Assembly: GCA_027024305.1 (NCBI GenBank)
Contig: JALVSO010000051.1
Span: 1 to 11,354 of the forward strand
Direction of reading: 5' to 3'
From: Candidatus Parcubacteria bacterium
Lineage (GTDB): Bacteria > Patescibacteriota > Minisyncoccia > Phycocordibacterales > GCA-2747955
DNA length: 11,354 bases
The position numbers and the translations under genes are program-made. Under the pieces are notes generated by a model. That model was given only the letters and a program-made list of their open reading frames with translations, ran no database searches and was not told the DNA's origin. Positions 1-6,244 of this stretch are shown one piece after another. How positions within the stretch are numbered: position 1 is the stretch's first letter; each line of letters begins with the position of its first letter.

Positions 1-1
1 T

Positions 2-109
2 TCTTATCTTAAAAGACTATTAAGAAATCATAACGGTTGTTCAAAAGAACTTAAATTAAAGATGATAGATGAGTATTTTGAGAATCATAAAAAAAGAATA
101 AAAAAGTAG
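2..109 (+). CDS. C-terminal fragment of an unrecognised protein (partial at left edge)
   Basis: An open frame enters from the left edge and ends at TAG (107-109), giving 35 residues that finish in a Lys/Arg-rich tail (ending HKKRIKK). I do not recognise the family. It converges on dnaN, which lies on the other strand. The AT-rich composition and TAG stop match the native genes here. The frame also contains an internal ATG at 62, so a short random frame cannot be excluded. With only 35 residues the reality of the gene is moderately likely and its function is unknown. Confidence 0.4.
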   Translation, partial: SYLKRLLRNHNGCSKELKLKMIDEYFENHKKRIKK

Positions 110-167
110 AAAAATTAGTTCAAAAAGACCCGGATTTTTCCTTTATGTCACATTGGAAAAACCAAAA

Positions 168-203
168 AATCACACAACTTTCCGTAGGGAAAGTTGTGTG
201 ATT
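168..203 (-). terminator. Intrinsic terminator downstream of dnaN
   Basis: A perfect 16-bp inverted repeat (arms 168-183 and 188-203, 4-base loop) forms a strong hairpin. Read on the minus strand it is followed directly by six T (TTTTTTGG), the arrangement of a Rho-independent terminator for dnaN, whose stop lies at 311. A further copy of the arm sequence (TCACGCAACTTTC, one base different) sits at 223-235, so the arm itself is a local repeat. Confidence 0.75.
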
Positions 204-288
204 GTGTTAATTTCCGTGTTACTTCACGCAACTTTCAGCGGTCACACCGTGACACCGTTTTTCCTCATCATTTCCGCGACCGTTCGCG

Positions 289-306
289 ATTATATTTAAA
301 TATAAT
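289..306. repeat. 18-bp AT palindrome just after the dnaN stop
   Basis: ATTATATTTAAATATAAT is a perfect palindrome that begins five bases past the dnaN stop codon. It contains TATAAT on both strands, so it could be a promoter -10 box, a binding site or chance in AT-rich DNA. No function can be assigned from sequence alone. Confidence 0.4.
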
Positions 307-310
307 ACCA

Positions 311-1420
311 CTATCGAGAAAGTGGCATCACAATATACCTAAAAGTTTTATCCCCCACTGGAGTAATCAAAAGCGGTTTGGCCGGATTAAAAATCATTTC
401 AAAGGAATCGGTCGTAATGGAATTAAAAGAGTCCTGAATATATTTATAGTTAAAATTCATTTCCACCTCGTCACCAACCACCACACCATCCACAACCACC
501 TCATTTTCTCCGTAATTATTTTTGGTTCTCAGGGTAATTTTCTTATCCTTGATGGTGATTTTTATTTGATTAAAATCATCGGAATAGATATTGATCAATT
601 TTAAAGAATCCAGAAAATCCTGTTTTAAAATAATGGCCGAGGTTGCCGTATCATCGGGAATCAGTTTCTTATAATCCACATAGTCACCGTCGGTTAAACG
701 GGAAAAAATAACAAAATCATCGTTTTTTAAAAATATCTGACTTTTGTAAAAATAAACCTCTATTTTTCCATTCTCCATTAAAGAAAGAACCTTCACAATG
801 GGCGAAACCGAATCACCGGGCAAAAGAACCGAAAATTCCTCTTTGGAATCGTTGGAAAATACAAAACTCTTTTCGGCCAAGCGGTAACCATCGGTGGCCA
901 CAAAATTAATTCTATCCTCTTCCCCTTTAATAAAAATGGATGAAAGCTCCGGTTTAATATTTGATTTTGAAGCGGCATAGAAAGTGGCATTCAAACCGTC
1001 CAAAAAATCCTTGGATTCAATTTCTATCTGCTTTTCCAATTCGCTATCATCCTGATTTTCAATTTTCATCACCCGGGGAAAATCTTCGTGATTGATGGTA
1101 TTTAATTCCACCGTGGAATTTTTGGATTTTATTTCCAAAACATTATCTTTTAACTCCAAGGATATTTCATCGTCTTTGATGGCTGAAATGGTTTTGTAGA
1201 AAATATCTCCTATAACGGCCACCTTTCCATCGCTTTCGGAAACCACCGGAATCTCCGAATAGAAAGAAGTGTCAATATTGGTAGACTCAACTTTTAAAAA
1301 ACCTTTTTCGGCTTCCAGAAAAATACAGGAGAGAACTTCCAGGTCTAAATTTTTACCGACAAAATTTTCTGCTCCCTGTAAAACTTTTTCCAGATTATTT
1401 TTTACACAGCGAATTTTCAT
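311..1420 (-). CDS. dnaN: DNA polymerase III beta subunit (sliding clamp)
   Basis: This 369-residue protein is the ring-shaped clamp that tethers DNA polymerase to DNA, and its length fits the three-domain beta clamp. Diagnostic stretches are FVATDGYRLAEK (about 173-184, domain 2), the HEDFPRV segment (111-117) and the C-terminal end VMPLSR, which corresponds to the family's hydrophobic-cleft MPMR-like terminus. It starts at ATG 1418-1420 and stops at TAG. The protein contains no tryptophan, so it is intact under either genetic code. It is on the same strand as dnaA, but 3.4 kb and two other genes lie between them. It has no clear Shine-Dalgarno site, only AAAGAAA before the ATG. The hairpin at 168-203 probably ends its transcript. 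Confidence 0.96.
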   Translation of the reverse strand: MKIRCVKNNLEKVLQGAENFVGKNLDLEVLSCIFLEAEKGFLKVESTNIDTSFYSEIPVVSESDGKVAVIGDIFYKTISAIKDDEISLELKDNVLEIKSKNSTVELNTINHEDFPRVMKIENQDDSELEKQIEIESKDFLDGLNATFYAASKSNIKPELSSIFIKGEEDRINFVATDGYRLAEKSFVFSNDSKEEFSVLLPGDSVSPIVKVLSLMENGKIEVYFYKSQIFLKNDDFVIFSRLTDGDYVDYKKLIPDDTATSAIILKQDFLDSLKLINIYSDDFNQIKITIKDKKITLRTKNNYGENEVVVDGVVVGDEVEMNFNYKYIQDSFNSITTDSFEMIFNPAKPLLITPVGDKTFRYIVMPLSR

Positions 1421-1549
1421 TTTCTTTTATATTAATTAATGGATAATAGTACGAACTGTTTATATGTTCATAATTTTAGCATGAAGGAAAAAAAAGGGCG
1501 ATGGAGCGGAATGATAAATGTTGATAAAACTGTTAATTAAACTTTATTC

Positions 1550-1597
1550 TGTGGATTAAAAAAGTGGAAAAGAGAAAAAGTGGAAAAAGCGGAAAAA
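1550..1597. repeat. DnaA-box-like repeat cluster upstream of dnaN
   Basis: Four short repeats occur in 48 bases: TGTGGATTA (1550-1558, one mismatch to the reverse DnaA box TGTGGATAA), GTGGAAAA (1564-1571), GTGGAAAA (1580-1587) and GCGGAAAA (1589-1596). The GTGGAAAA core also occurs in the better box at 6320-6328 in the dnaA-rpmH gap. They may bind DnaA to regulate dnaN or assist initiation. The surrounding DNA is purine-rich, which raises the chance of coincidence. The rest of 1421-1795 shows no gene I can support. Confidence 0.35.
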
Positions 1598-1795
1598 ATA
1601 ACAACAGGAAGTTGGGGAGATATCCCAAAAAAATACCGGGGTTATAAAAAGGATATGCAGGAGTTGAACACAGAAAAAATGTAGTGAAAAAGATTGGGTC
1701 AATATTTTCAAAATGGCGGGGGTGTTTTTTAATGAAGAAAAAGCGGGTGGTGAGAAAAGAAGATAAAGGGAAGAAAATTAGAAAAGAGAAAAGAA

Positions 1796-1818
1796 GAGCG
1801 CGGCCTGCGGCCGCGCTC
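1796..1818. repeat. Family A palindrome (CC-TGC-GG core), copy 1
   Basis: A perfect 10-bp stem (1796-1805 with 1809-1818) closes on a TGC triloop. The core GCGGCC-TGC-GGCCGC is shared with 2878-2898. The left flank AAAAGAAGAG is also shared with that copy, so the repeat unit extends beyond the stem. No T-run follows on the plus strand, so this copy does not look like a plus-strand terminator. Confidence 0.7.
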
Positions 1819-1855
1819 ATCACACATCTATATTTTAAAAAACTTTCATAAAAAA

Positions 1856-1883
1856 ACCGCGCAAACCATAAAGTCTACGCGGT
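1856..1883 (-). terminator. Intrinsic terminator of the orphan gene at 1906-2604
   Basis: On the minus strand an 11-bp stem, six of them GC-rich (ACCGCG with CGCGGT, extended by TAGAC with GTTTG including two G-U pairs), closes on TTTATG and is followed by seven T. It lies 23 bases past the TAA stop. Its sequence belongs to none of the palindrome families seen elsewhere in the window, consistent with the cassette having come with its own terminator. Confidence 0.8.
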
Positions 1884-1905
1884 AGCTACCCGGTAACCGT
1901 CCGAG

Positions 1906-2604
1906 TTAGCTAAACAACTCCTCGATGGAGCTGGCTTCCGGAATGGTATCTCCCATATCCGGGTTTAATCGTATGGCCGGCAAACGTCTCCCCGGACCAA
2001 AACGACCTGAATCGGCGTGGCAGTCTACCAAGACAACCACAGACTCTTTTTCTTCCTCCTTGAGATTGTTATAATGTTCTTCCATGAACTCATCCATGGT
2101 TTTCCAAAGACGAGATGGAATTCCTTTTTTATCCATCTCCATTACCCATTTCTGGGTGATTTCTTCTTCGGCTTTTTTCCTTACTTCTTCGTTATTTCTT
2201 ACCTCATAGTAATCATAACCCATGCTTTCACAGACATGGTCTGCCAACCTGTCCATAATAACATGAACAGTTTCACCTTCCGGCACTAGGTTCTCCAGCT
2301 GGTAGTTTATCACCTCCTCAAGGGAGGATCTTCCTTGTTGTGTCACCACCTTCACTTTCGCTCCACCACAACCCCTCAGGAAAAAGAGGGAACAGGTGGC
2401 GTCACAAATCACCTCGCTGTTTTCGTCCAGTGTGTTTTTGTAGCCACTAGGAAGCAACTTCCTCATGGTATCTGTAATTTCACGGCCGCTGATGAGTGTT
2501 GCTGGGAATTCCAGCGGAATGAACTCATCAACCTGGTCCTTAACCGTGTTGAAAATACGGTCAAGATTTTGGTTTCTGCGATACACTATGACTTTCTTAG
2601 ACAT
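1906..2604 (-). CDS. Hypothetical protein in a higher-GC orphan cassette
   Basis: The protein has 232 residues and I do not recognise it. The start is taken at ATG 2602-2604 because AGGAG (2613-2617) lies eight bases upstream. A longer frame from an upstream ATG lacks such a site. The N-terminus (MSKKVIVYRRNQ) looks like a beta strand. A cysteine cluster lies at about 67-79 (CDATC, then GCGG). A Lys/Glu-rich, probably helical stretch covers about 125-188. Next comes a hydrophobic strand, VVVLVDCHADSG (189-200). There is no signal peptide or membrane segment. Both tryptophans use TGG, and codons are richer in G and C than in neighbouring genes. Its own promoter, Shine-Dalgarno site and terminator make it a self-contained cassette inserted between dnaN and dnaA, probably acquired. 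Function is unknown. Confidence 0.85.
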   Translation of the reverse strand: MSKKVIVYRRNQNLDRIFNTVKDQVDEFIPLEFPATLISGREITDTMRKLLPSGYKNTLDENSEVICDATCSLFFLRGCGGAKVKVVTQQGRSSLEEVINYQLENLVPEGETVHVIMDRLADHVCESMGYDYYEVRNNEEVRKKAEEEITQKWVMEMDKKGIPSRLWKTMDEFMEEHYNNLKEEEKESVVVLVDCHADSGRFGPGRRLPAIRLNPDMGDTIPEASSIEELFS

Positions 2605-2640
2605 GATATTGTCTCCTGTTGAGTCTGCATTAAATTTTAT

Positions 2641-2662
2641 TATCAAAAACTATTTTTTGATA
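2641..2662 (-). other. Hairpin in the 5' leader of the orphan gene
   Basis: TATCAAAAA (2641-2649) pairs perfectly with TTTTTGATA (2654-2662) around four bases, just downstream of the -10 box at 2673-2678 on the minus strand. It lies in the leader of the 1906-2604 gene and could be an operator or an mRNA 5' stem. Its role is not shown. Confidence 0.45.
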
Positions 2663-2672
2663 ATGTTCTCGT

Positions 2673-2696
2673 ATTATAACTGTTTTTTTTTGTCAA
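2673..2696 (-). promoter_or_regulatory. Promoter of the orphan gene, with unusually short spacer
   Basis: Read on the minus strand, TTGACA (2691-2696) and TATAAT (2673-2678) are both perfect sigma-70 hexamers, but only 12 bases separate them instead of about 17. Most of the spacer is a homopolymer (nine T on the plus strand, 2683-2691). Either another -35 is used or run length tunes this promoter. Confidence 0.5.
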
Positions 2697-2753
2697 TACT
2701 TAATATTATTTTATAAAAAATATCTTAAAAAATATTTTTTGAATAAAAAAATC

Positions 2754-2777
2754 GGACTCCGCACAGGTGCGGAGTCC
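2754..2777 (-). terminator. GC-rich hairpin with T-run on the minus strand
   Basis: An 11-bp perfect stem (2754-2764 with 2767-2777) is followed, on the minus strand, by GATTTTTTT. It could stop minus-strand transcription coming from the ATPase gene at 3118-4272 before it reaches the orphan gene promoter. Its centre contains ACAGGTG, the same string as the family B palindromes. Confidence 0.6.
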
Positions 2778-2877
2778 TCGGAGGCTGAAGCCCTTAATGC
2801 TTGTATTCTATACTTATCTGATATAAAAGTCAAATTTATTGGAATATATGTTTTTTTAAAGAAAAAGGAAAAAGAAG

Positions 2878-2902
2878 AGTGCGGCCTGCGGCCGCACTTT
2901 TT
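2878..2902 (+). terminator. Family A palindrome, copy 2, with T-run
   Basis: A 9-bp stem (2878-2886 with 2890-2898) closes on TGC and is followed by five T, so it can act as a plus-strand terminator. Compared with copy 1 (1796-1818), the stem pair nearest the core is unchanged while an outer C-G pair is replaced by T-A. This change keeps the pairing. Confidence 0.6.
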
Positions 2903-2926
2903 AGAAAGCTGTAGGTTGCAAGATAT

Positions 2927-2945
2927 ACGGTGCCGTAGGCGCCGT
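2927..2945. repeat. Degenerate family A palindrome
   Basis: ACGGTGCC-GTA-GGCGCCGT forms an 8-bp stem with one T-G wobble. The preceding GTAGGTTGCAAG resembles the sequence before the copy at 7861-7885 (GCAGGTTGTAAG), so flanking bases belong to the repeat too. Confidence 0.5.
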
Positions 2946-3005
2946 CCTAATATTAATATTTTTAGAAAATGGGTGATAATGAAAGAGTTTTTTTTTTTGC
3001 AAAAT

Positions 3006-3035
3006 AAATCCGGAGTTTTTGGGTCCCGGATTTTT
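3006..3035 (+). terminator. Hairpin with T-run (AAATCCGG...CCGGATTTTT)
   Basis: An 8-bp stem (3006-3013 with 3026-3033) with a 12-base loop is followed by T residues. It has the form of a plus-strand intrinsic terminator, although no plus-strand gene precedes it. Similar CCGGATTT arms occur near 129 and at 11242-11269. Confidence 0.45.
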
Positions 3036-3051
3036 CGTTTACATCTTTTTT

Positions 3052-3091
3052 AATATTACACTTAAAAACAGGTGTTTTTAAGTGTAATATT
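3052..3091. repeat. Family B palindrome (ACA-GG-TGT core), copy 1
   Basis: Perfect 19-bp arms (3052-3070 and 3073-3091) flank a central GG. It lies 26 bases past the stop of the ATPase gene at 3118-4272. A near-identical palindrome lies upstream of the same gene at 4364-4403. No U-tract follows on the minus strand, so it is not a textbook terminator. Confidence 0.75.
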
Positions 3092-3117
3092 TAGTTTTTT
3101 ACTTGGAAATTATTTAT

Positions 3118-4272
3118 TTAGGATATAAACTTTAAATAATTTTCTCTATTGATAACTTCATATTCGGCGTTGTCGTAGTTTTTCAACCAATCTTTTGGGG
3201 GCTTTGGTCTCTTTTTATTACTTCATTTTACTTCATAGCCATAGAGTTTTCCTTTTCTTTCTTCCACTATATCAATTTCCTTTTTATCTCAGGTCCGCCA
3301 AAAATATCTGTTGAGGCTGATTTTTTCATAATCTGTTTTTTTAAGACGTTCCATAAAAATATAATTTTCTCAAAGTTGTCCGACATCATTTCTTAATTCC
3401 GGCTCGTTAAAGTTTTTTATAACAGCGTTTCTTATGCCATTATCATAAAAATAATATCTGCCGTTTTTAGTAACTTCTTTTCTTAGATTACGAGAGAATC
3501 CTCCAACGTATTTAATAACAAAGCTTTTTTCAAGAAGATCTATGTATTTATCAACGGTCCGTATGTCCAAATCCACGGCATTAGCTATTTCTTTAATGGA
3601 AACCTCTTGCCCTATTTGAAAAGCCAACATGGTTAAAATTTTTATAATTTTTCTGGATTTTTTAATTCCATCAAGCTCAATAATGTCTTTATAAAGATAG
3701 GAATTGACAATTTCTTCTAGAAATAATTCTTTATCTCGGTTTGATTTGGAGGTTATTATGTCGGGGTATGAACCATAGACAATTCTATTTTTTAAGTTGG
3801 CAATGGTTTCCTGATGGCTTTCAATGGGTGATAATTCAAGTTGGGCTATGGGGTATAGGGTGAACTGTCATTTACGACCAACAAGAGGTTCTCCGACTTG
3901 GTTTGCTAAATCAAAGGAAGAAGAACCTGTCGCCAGAACTTTTACTCCATCCATATGATCAACTATAAGTTTTAAATTTAAACCTATATTTGGAATTTTT
4001 TGGGCTTCATCTATTATCAATAATTTTTTATTTCCAATATTTTCTTTTAAAATATTTAGACTTTGGCTCGATAATCATTCCTGTGTCTCTATAAATTCTC
4101 CCGATAAAAAAAGGTAGTCTTGTTCTTTTAAACCTTTATTTTTTTTAAGTTCCTCGATTATTTTTTTAATTAAAGTTGTTTTTCCGACACGTCTGGGTCC
4201 GTAAATAACAACAACTTTATTTGGTTTTAAGAAATTAAGAATATCTTTTTTTATAAATCTTTCTATATACAT
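3118..4272 (-). CDS. AAA family ATPase with DUF4143 domain (copy 1); five UGA codons read as Trp
   Basis: The complete frame encodes 384 residues when TGA is Trp. Under the standard code it breaks into several pieces. Walker A is GPRRVGKT (25-32) and Walker B is LLIIDEAQ (84-91). A TGSSSFDLA segment follows, then a helix-turn-helix-like part (IKEIANAVDLDIRTVDKYIDLLEKS) and the DUF4143 nuclease-like C-terminus with RYFWRTWDKKEID and YEVKW. In-frame TGAs at 4075, 3868, 3370, 3289 and 3223 give Trp 66, 135, 301, 328 and 350. The contexts GRKW, QLWEN, RTWD and VKW match tryptophans usual in this family. Two other Trp codons are TGG. These proteins are multi-copy and poorly understood, and a role in defence or addiction has been proposed for relatives. 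A paralogue lies at 9967-11103. Confidence 0.9.
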
Positions 4273-4279
4273 ATATACA

Positions 4280-4307
4280 ATTATATCCTAATTTATTATA
4301 AATGCAA
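4280..4307 (-). promoter_or_regulatory. Leaderless promoter of ATPase copy 1
   Basis: Minus-strand TTGCAT (4302-4307) and TATAAT (4280-4285) are separated by 16 bases. Only seven bases lie between the -10 box and the ATG, so transcription should begin at or next to the start codon, giving a leaderless mRNA with no Shine-Dalgarno site. Confidence 0.65.
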
Positions 4308-4319
4308 CCAAATAACAGA

Positions 4320-4366
4320 ATTTAGTTACATTGCAATGTAACTAAATAATATAATTTAGTTACATT
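4320..4366. promoter_or_regulatory. Putative operator: 28-bp palindrome plus extra half-site
   Basis: A perfect palindrome (arms 4320-4333 and 4334-4347, half-site ATTTAGTTACATT) is followed by a second direct copy of the half-site at 4354-4366. It lies just upstream of the -35 box at 4302-4307. Paired half-sites at this position look like a binding site for a dimeric regulator, possibly the helix-turn-helix-bearing ATPase itself. That last point is speculation. Confidence 0.5.
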
Positions 4367-4403
4367 ATTACACTTAAAAACAGGTATTTTTAAGTGTAAT
4401 ATT
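4364..4403. repeat. Family B palindrome, copy 2
   Basis: This is nearly the same sequence as the palindrome at 3052-3091, with the same central GG orientation, 17 of 19 arm positions pairing and one interior base changed. Copies 1 and 2 bracket the ATPase gene as direct repeats about 1.31 kb apart. Confidence 0.7.
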
Positions 4404-4464
4404 TTTGCTAATGGTAAGAGAACGAACGGCGCCACGGGTGGTCGTCTTTGTTGGGAAAGAAATA

Positions 4465-4498
4465 AAGAACGAAGACCGCAGGTCTTCGTTCTTGCTTT
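4465..4498 (+). terminator. Family A-type palindrome (CC-GCA-GG), copy 3, followed by T-run
   Basis: A perfect 13-bp stem (4465-4477 with 4481-4493) with triloop GCA is followed by GCTTTTT. The core is the reverse-complement orientation of the CC-TGC-GG core. Nearby, 4420-4433 repeats the left arm of the dnaA terminator (GAACGAACGGCGCC) without its partner, suggesting a decayed copy. No gene is supported in 4404-4624. Confidence 0.6.
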
Positions 4499-4572
4499 TT
4501 GTCACTGCTGGGTGTCGGGGTGGTGTGGAGAGTGCTGCGGCAACCGATTGAAAAAAATTTTCTCAACATTTT

Positions 4573-4614
4573 AGATGTTACACTTGTGAACAGGTGTTCA
4601 CAAGTGTAACATCT
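4573..4614. repeat. Family B palindrome, copy 3
   Basis: Perfect 20-bp arms (4573-4592 and 4595-4614) surround a central GG. The TTACACTT and ACAGGTGT blocks are shared with copies 1 and 2. The bases between them (GTGA instead of AAAA) differ on both sides in a way that preserves pairing. Confidence 0.75.
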
Positions 4615-4624
4615 TATTTTTTCT

Positions 4625-4790
4625 AATACCATTTCCAAAAAAGCTCTGCGCTCTTTTCAAAAATTTAATTCCCGTCAAAATGAAAAAATGAAGGTGCGTA
4701 ATCTAAATCAAGGCTTTTTCATGAAGTCGGGGGGTTAAATTTTTGGAAAATAGGCGCTGTCATGAGCGAGAGTTTTTTGGAAATGGTATA
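4625..4790. mobile_element. MITE-like element with imperfect terminal inverted repeats
   Basis: The left end, TACCATTTCCAAAAAA (4626-4641), is exactly complementary to the right end (4773-4788). Pairing continues imperfectly inward through CTCT and AAAAATTTAA. The 166-base element has no coding capacity. Its right 50 bases recur at 7895-7947 with about six differences, so the sequence has spread. Target duplications are not obvious. Confidence 0.55.
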
Positions 4791-4800
4791 ATTTTATGAT

Positions 4801-4840
4801 AAAAAACGAACGGCGCCTGCGGCGCCGTTCGTTTTTTTTT
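4801..4840 (-). terminator. dnaA terminator (family A palindrome, copy 4), bidirectional
   Basis: A 17-bp perfect stem (4801-4817 with 4821-4837) closes on TGC. On the minus strand it ends in six T, 21 bases after the dnaA stop. On the plus strand it ends in a longer T-run, so it can terminate both ways. Confidence 0.8.
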
Positions 4841-4858
4841 TACTCTCTCCTTTTTACC

Positions 4859-6244
4859 CTAAAACATCCTTCTGATAATCTCAATATCTTTGGCAATCTC
4901 AGTCTTATCTTCCAAACATTTTTTTATCTTTTCACAGGAGTGCATCACCGTGGTGTGATCTCGACCGCCCAGTTTTTCTCCGATGGAAGGATAAGAATAT
5001 TTAAAATCTTCCCGTAGAAGATACATAATAATCTGCCTTGGCACTACAAATTCTTTCTTTCTGGTTTTTTTGTAGATATTATCTTTGTCTATATTGTAGT
5101 AGTTGGAAACAATTTCCACCAGTTTTTTATAATCAATGGGCTGTTTTTTCTTGTAGTTAGCTTTGATGATATCCCTGACCTCGTTTAAATTTAACGGTCT
5201 TTTTTTAATCTCTGTTTGGATATAAATATTGTTTAGAATTCCTTCCAATTCTCGGATATTACCGGTAATGGTTCCGGCGATATATTCCAGGATGTCTGAA
5301 GAAACCTCAAAATTATTTATCTTGGCTTTCTTTTTAAGAATTTCCAGGCGAGATTCAAAATCAGGTGTTTGGATGTCCACAATCATACCGGCATTAAATC
5401 GTGATTTTAGGCGGTCTTCCAGGTCTGAAATTTGGTTGGGGTGCACGTCGGAAGAAAGAATGATTTGCTTATCGTTATCGTAGAGATAGTTAAAGAGATG
5501 AAAGAGTTCTTCCTGGGTTCGCTCTTTTTTGGTTAGAAATTGAATATCGTCCATTATGAAAACATCATAATCACGATACTTCTTTTTAAAATTATTGGTT
5601 TTGTTTGATTTCAGGCCGATGAAATCTATAACATCCATATAAAACCTTTCCGAGGTGATATAGAAAACCTTCTTAGATGGATCCATGCTTTTTATTTGGT
5701 TTCCGACAGCTTGAATCAGGTGGGTTTTACCGTGACCGGTGCTTCCATAAATTAGAAGGGGGTTGTAGACAACCTCCTCTCTTTTAATAACCGCCTGGGC
5801 GGCAGCATAGGCCACTTCATTAAAAGAACCAACCACAAAATTATCAAAGCGGTAGCGAGGATTTAGGTTGGTTTGGGAGCTTTTACTTGAGAGATCCAAG
5901 GAAAGAGCTTTTTTTTCTGAGCTTTTGTTTTGGCTTTTGCCGCTTGTTTTTTTTGCCGGTTTTTTTTCAATTTTAAAATTGGATGTGTCTATTTTTTCAA
6001 CCACATATTCTATCTTCCTGATTTCCGGGACCACAGCCATTAAATATTTTAAAATCAGAGAGTTAAACTTTTCCAGAATTCATTTCTTAACAAATTCTGA
6101 AGGAACGGCGATAACGGCCGTGTCGTTATTTTTAATTTCTTTCAGGGCCATATCCTTAAATCAAGTGTTAAAATTGGCCTGGGAAATTGATAAATTGATA
6201 TTTGTTAAAACGGAACTTCAAATTTTCTGAGTATCTAAATGCAT
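4859..6244 (-). CDS. dnaA: Chromosomal replication initiator DnaA; three UGA codons read as Trp
   Basis: Reading TGA as Trp gives 461 residues, a normal DnaA length. Without that, only residues 69-461 are open and domain I is lost. Domain I is at about 1-70, with Trp 9, 28 and 55 all TGA (6218-6220, 6161-6163, 6080-6082). Their contexts QKIW, FNTWFKD and FVKKWIL match W6, W25 and W50 of E. coli DnaA. A Lys/Ser-rich linker follows. The AAA+ core has Walker A GSTGHGKT (167-174), Walker B FIMDDIQ (229-235) and sensor 2 GNIRELEG (328-335). Domain IV carries the DNA-binding signature GGRDHTTV (426-433). DnaA binds oriC and opens it for replication. An upstream in-frame TAA limits the start to this ATG. 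TAAAAT lies six bases before it. Confidence 0.97.

Noticed and set aside
143..271. Minus-strand frame of 42 codons with three UGA-Trp, lying between dnaN and its terminator and preceded by TATAAT
   Set aside because: It runs through the terminator hairpin and its repeated arms. UGA as a sense codon makes such short frames common in AT-rich DNA, and no family is recognisable.
194..604. Plus-strand frame of 136 codons overlapping dnaN
   Set aside because: It is antisense to the conserved C-terminus of dnaN and crosses the dnaN terminator arm. It is a shadow frame.
1731..1850. Plus-strand Lys/Arg-rich frame of 39 codons starting ATGAAGAAAAAG
   Set aside because: It is translated purine-rich spacer and passes through the family A hairpin and the following repeat-rich DNA. 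It has no homology I recognise and no clear promoter.
2739..3053. Plus-strand frame of 104 codons between the orphan gene and ATPase copy 1
   Set aside because: It passes through three hairpins and a T-run; composition and content fit non-coding spacer.
3118..4272. ATPase copy 1 as a pseudogene with five nonsense mutations
   Set aside because: All five are TGA, most sit on tryptophans shared with the paralogue or family, and no frameshift or other stop occurs. UGA=Trp explains it, as in dnaA.
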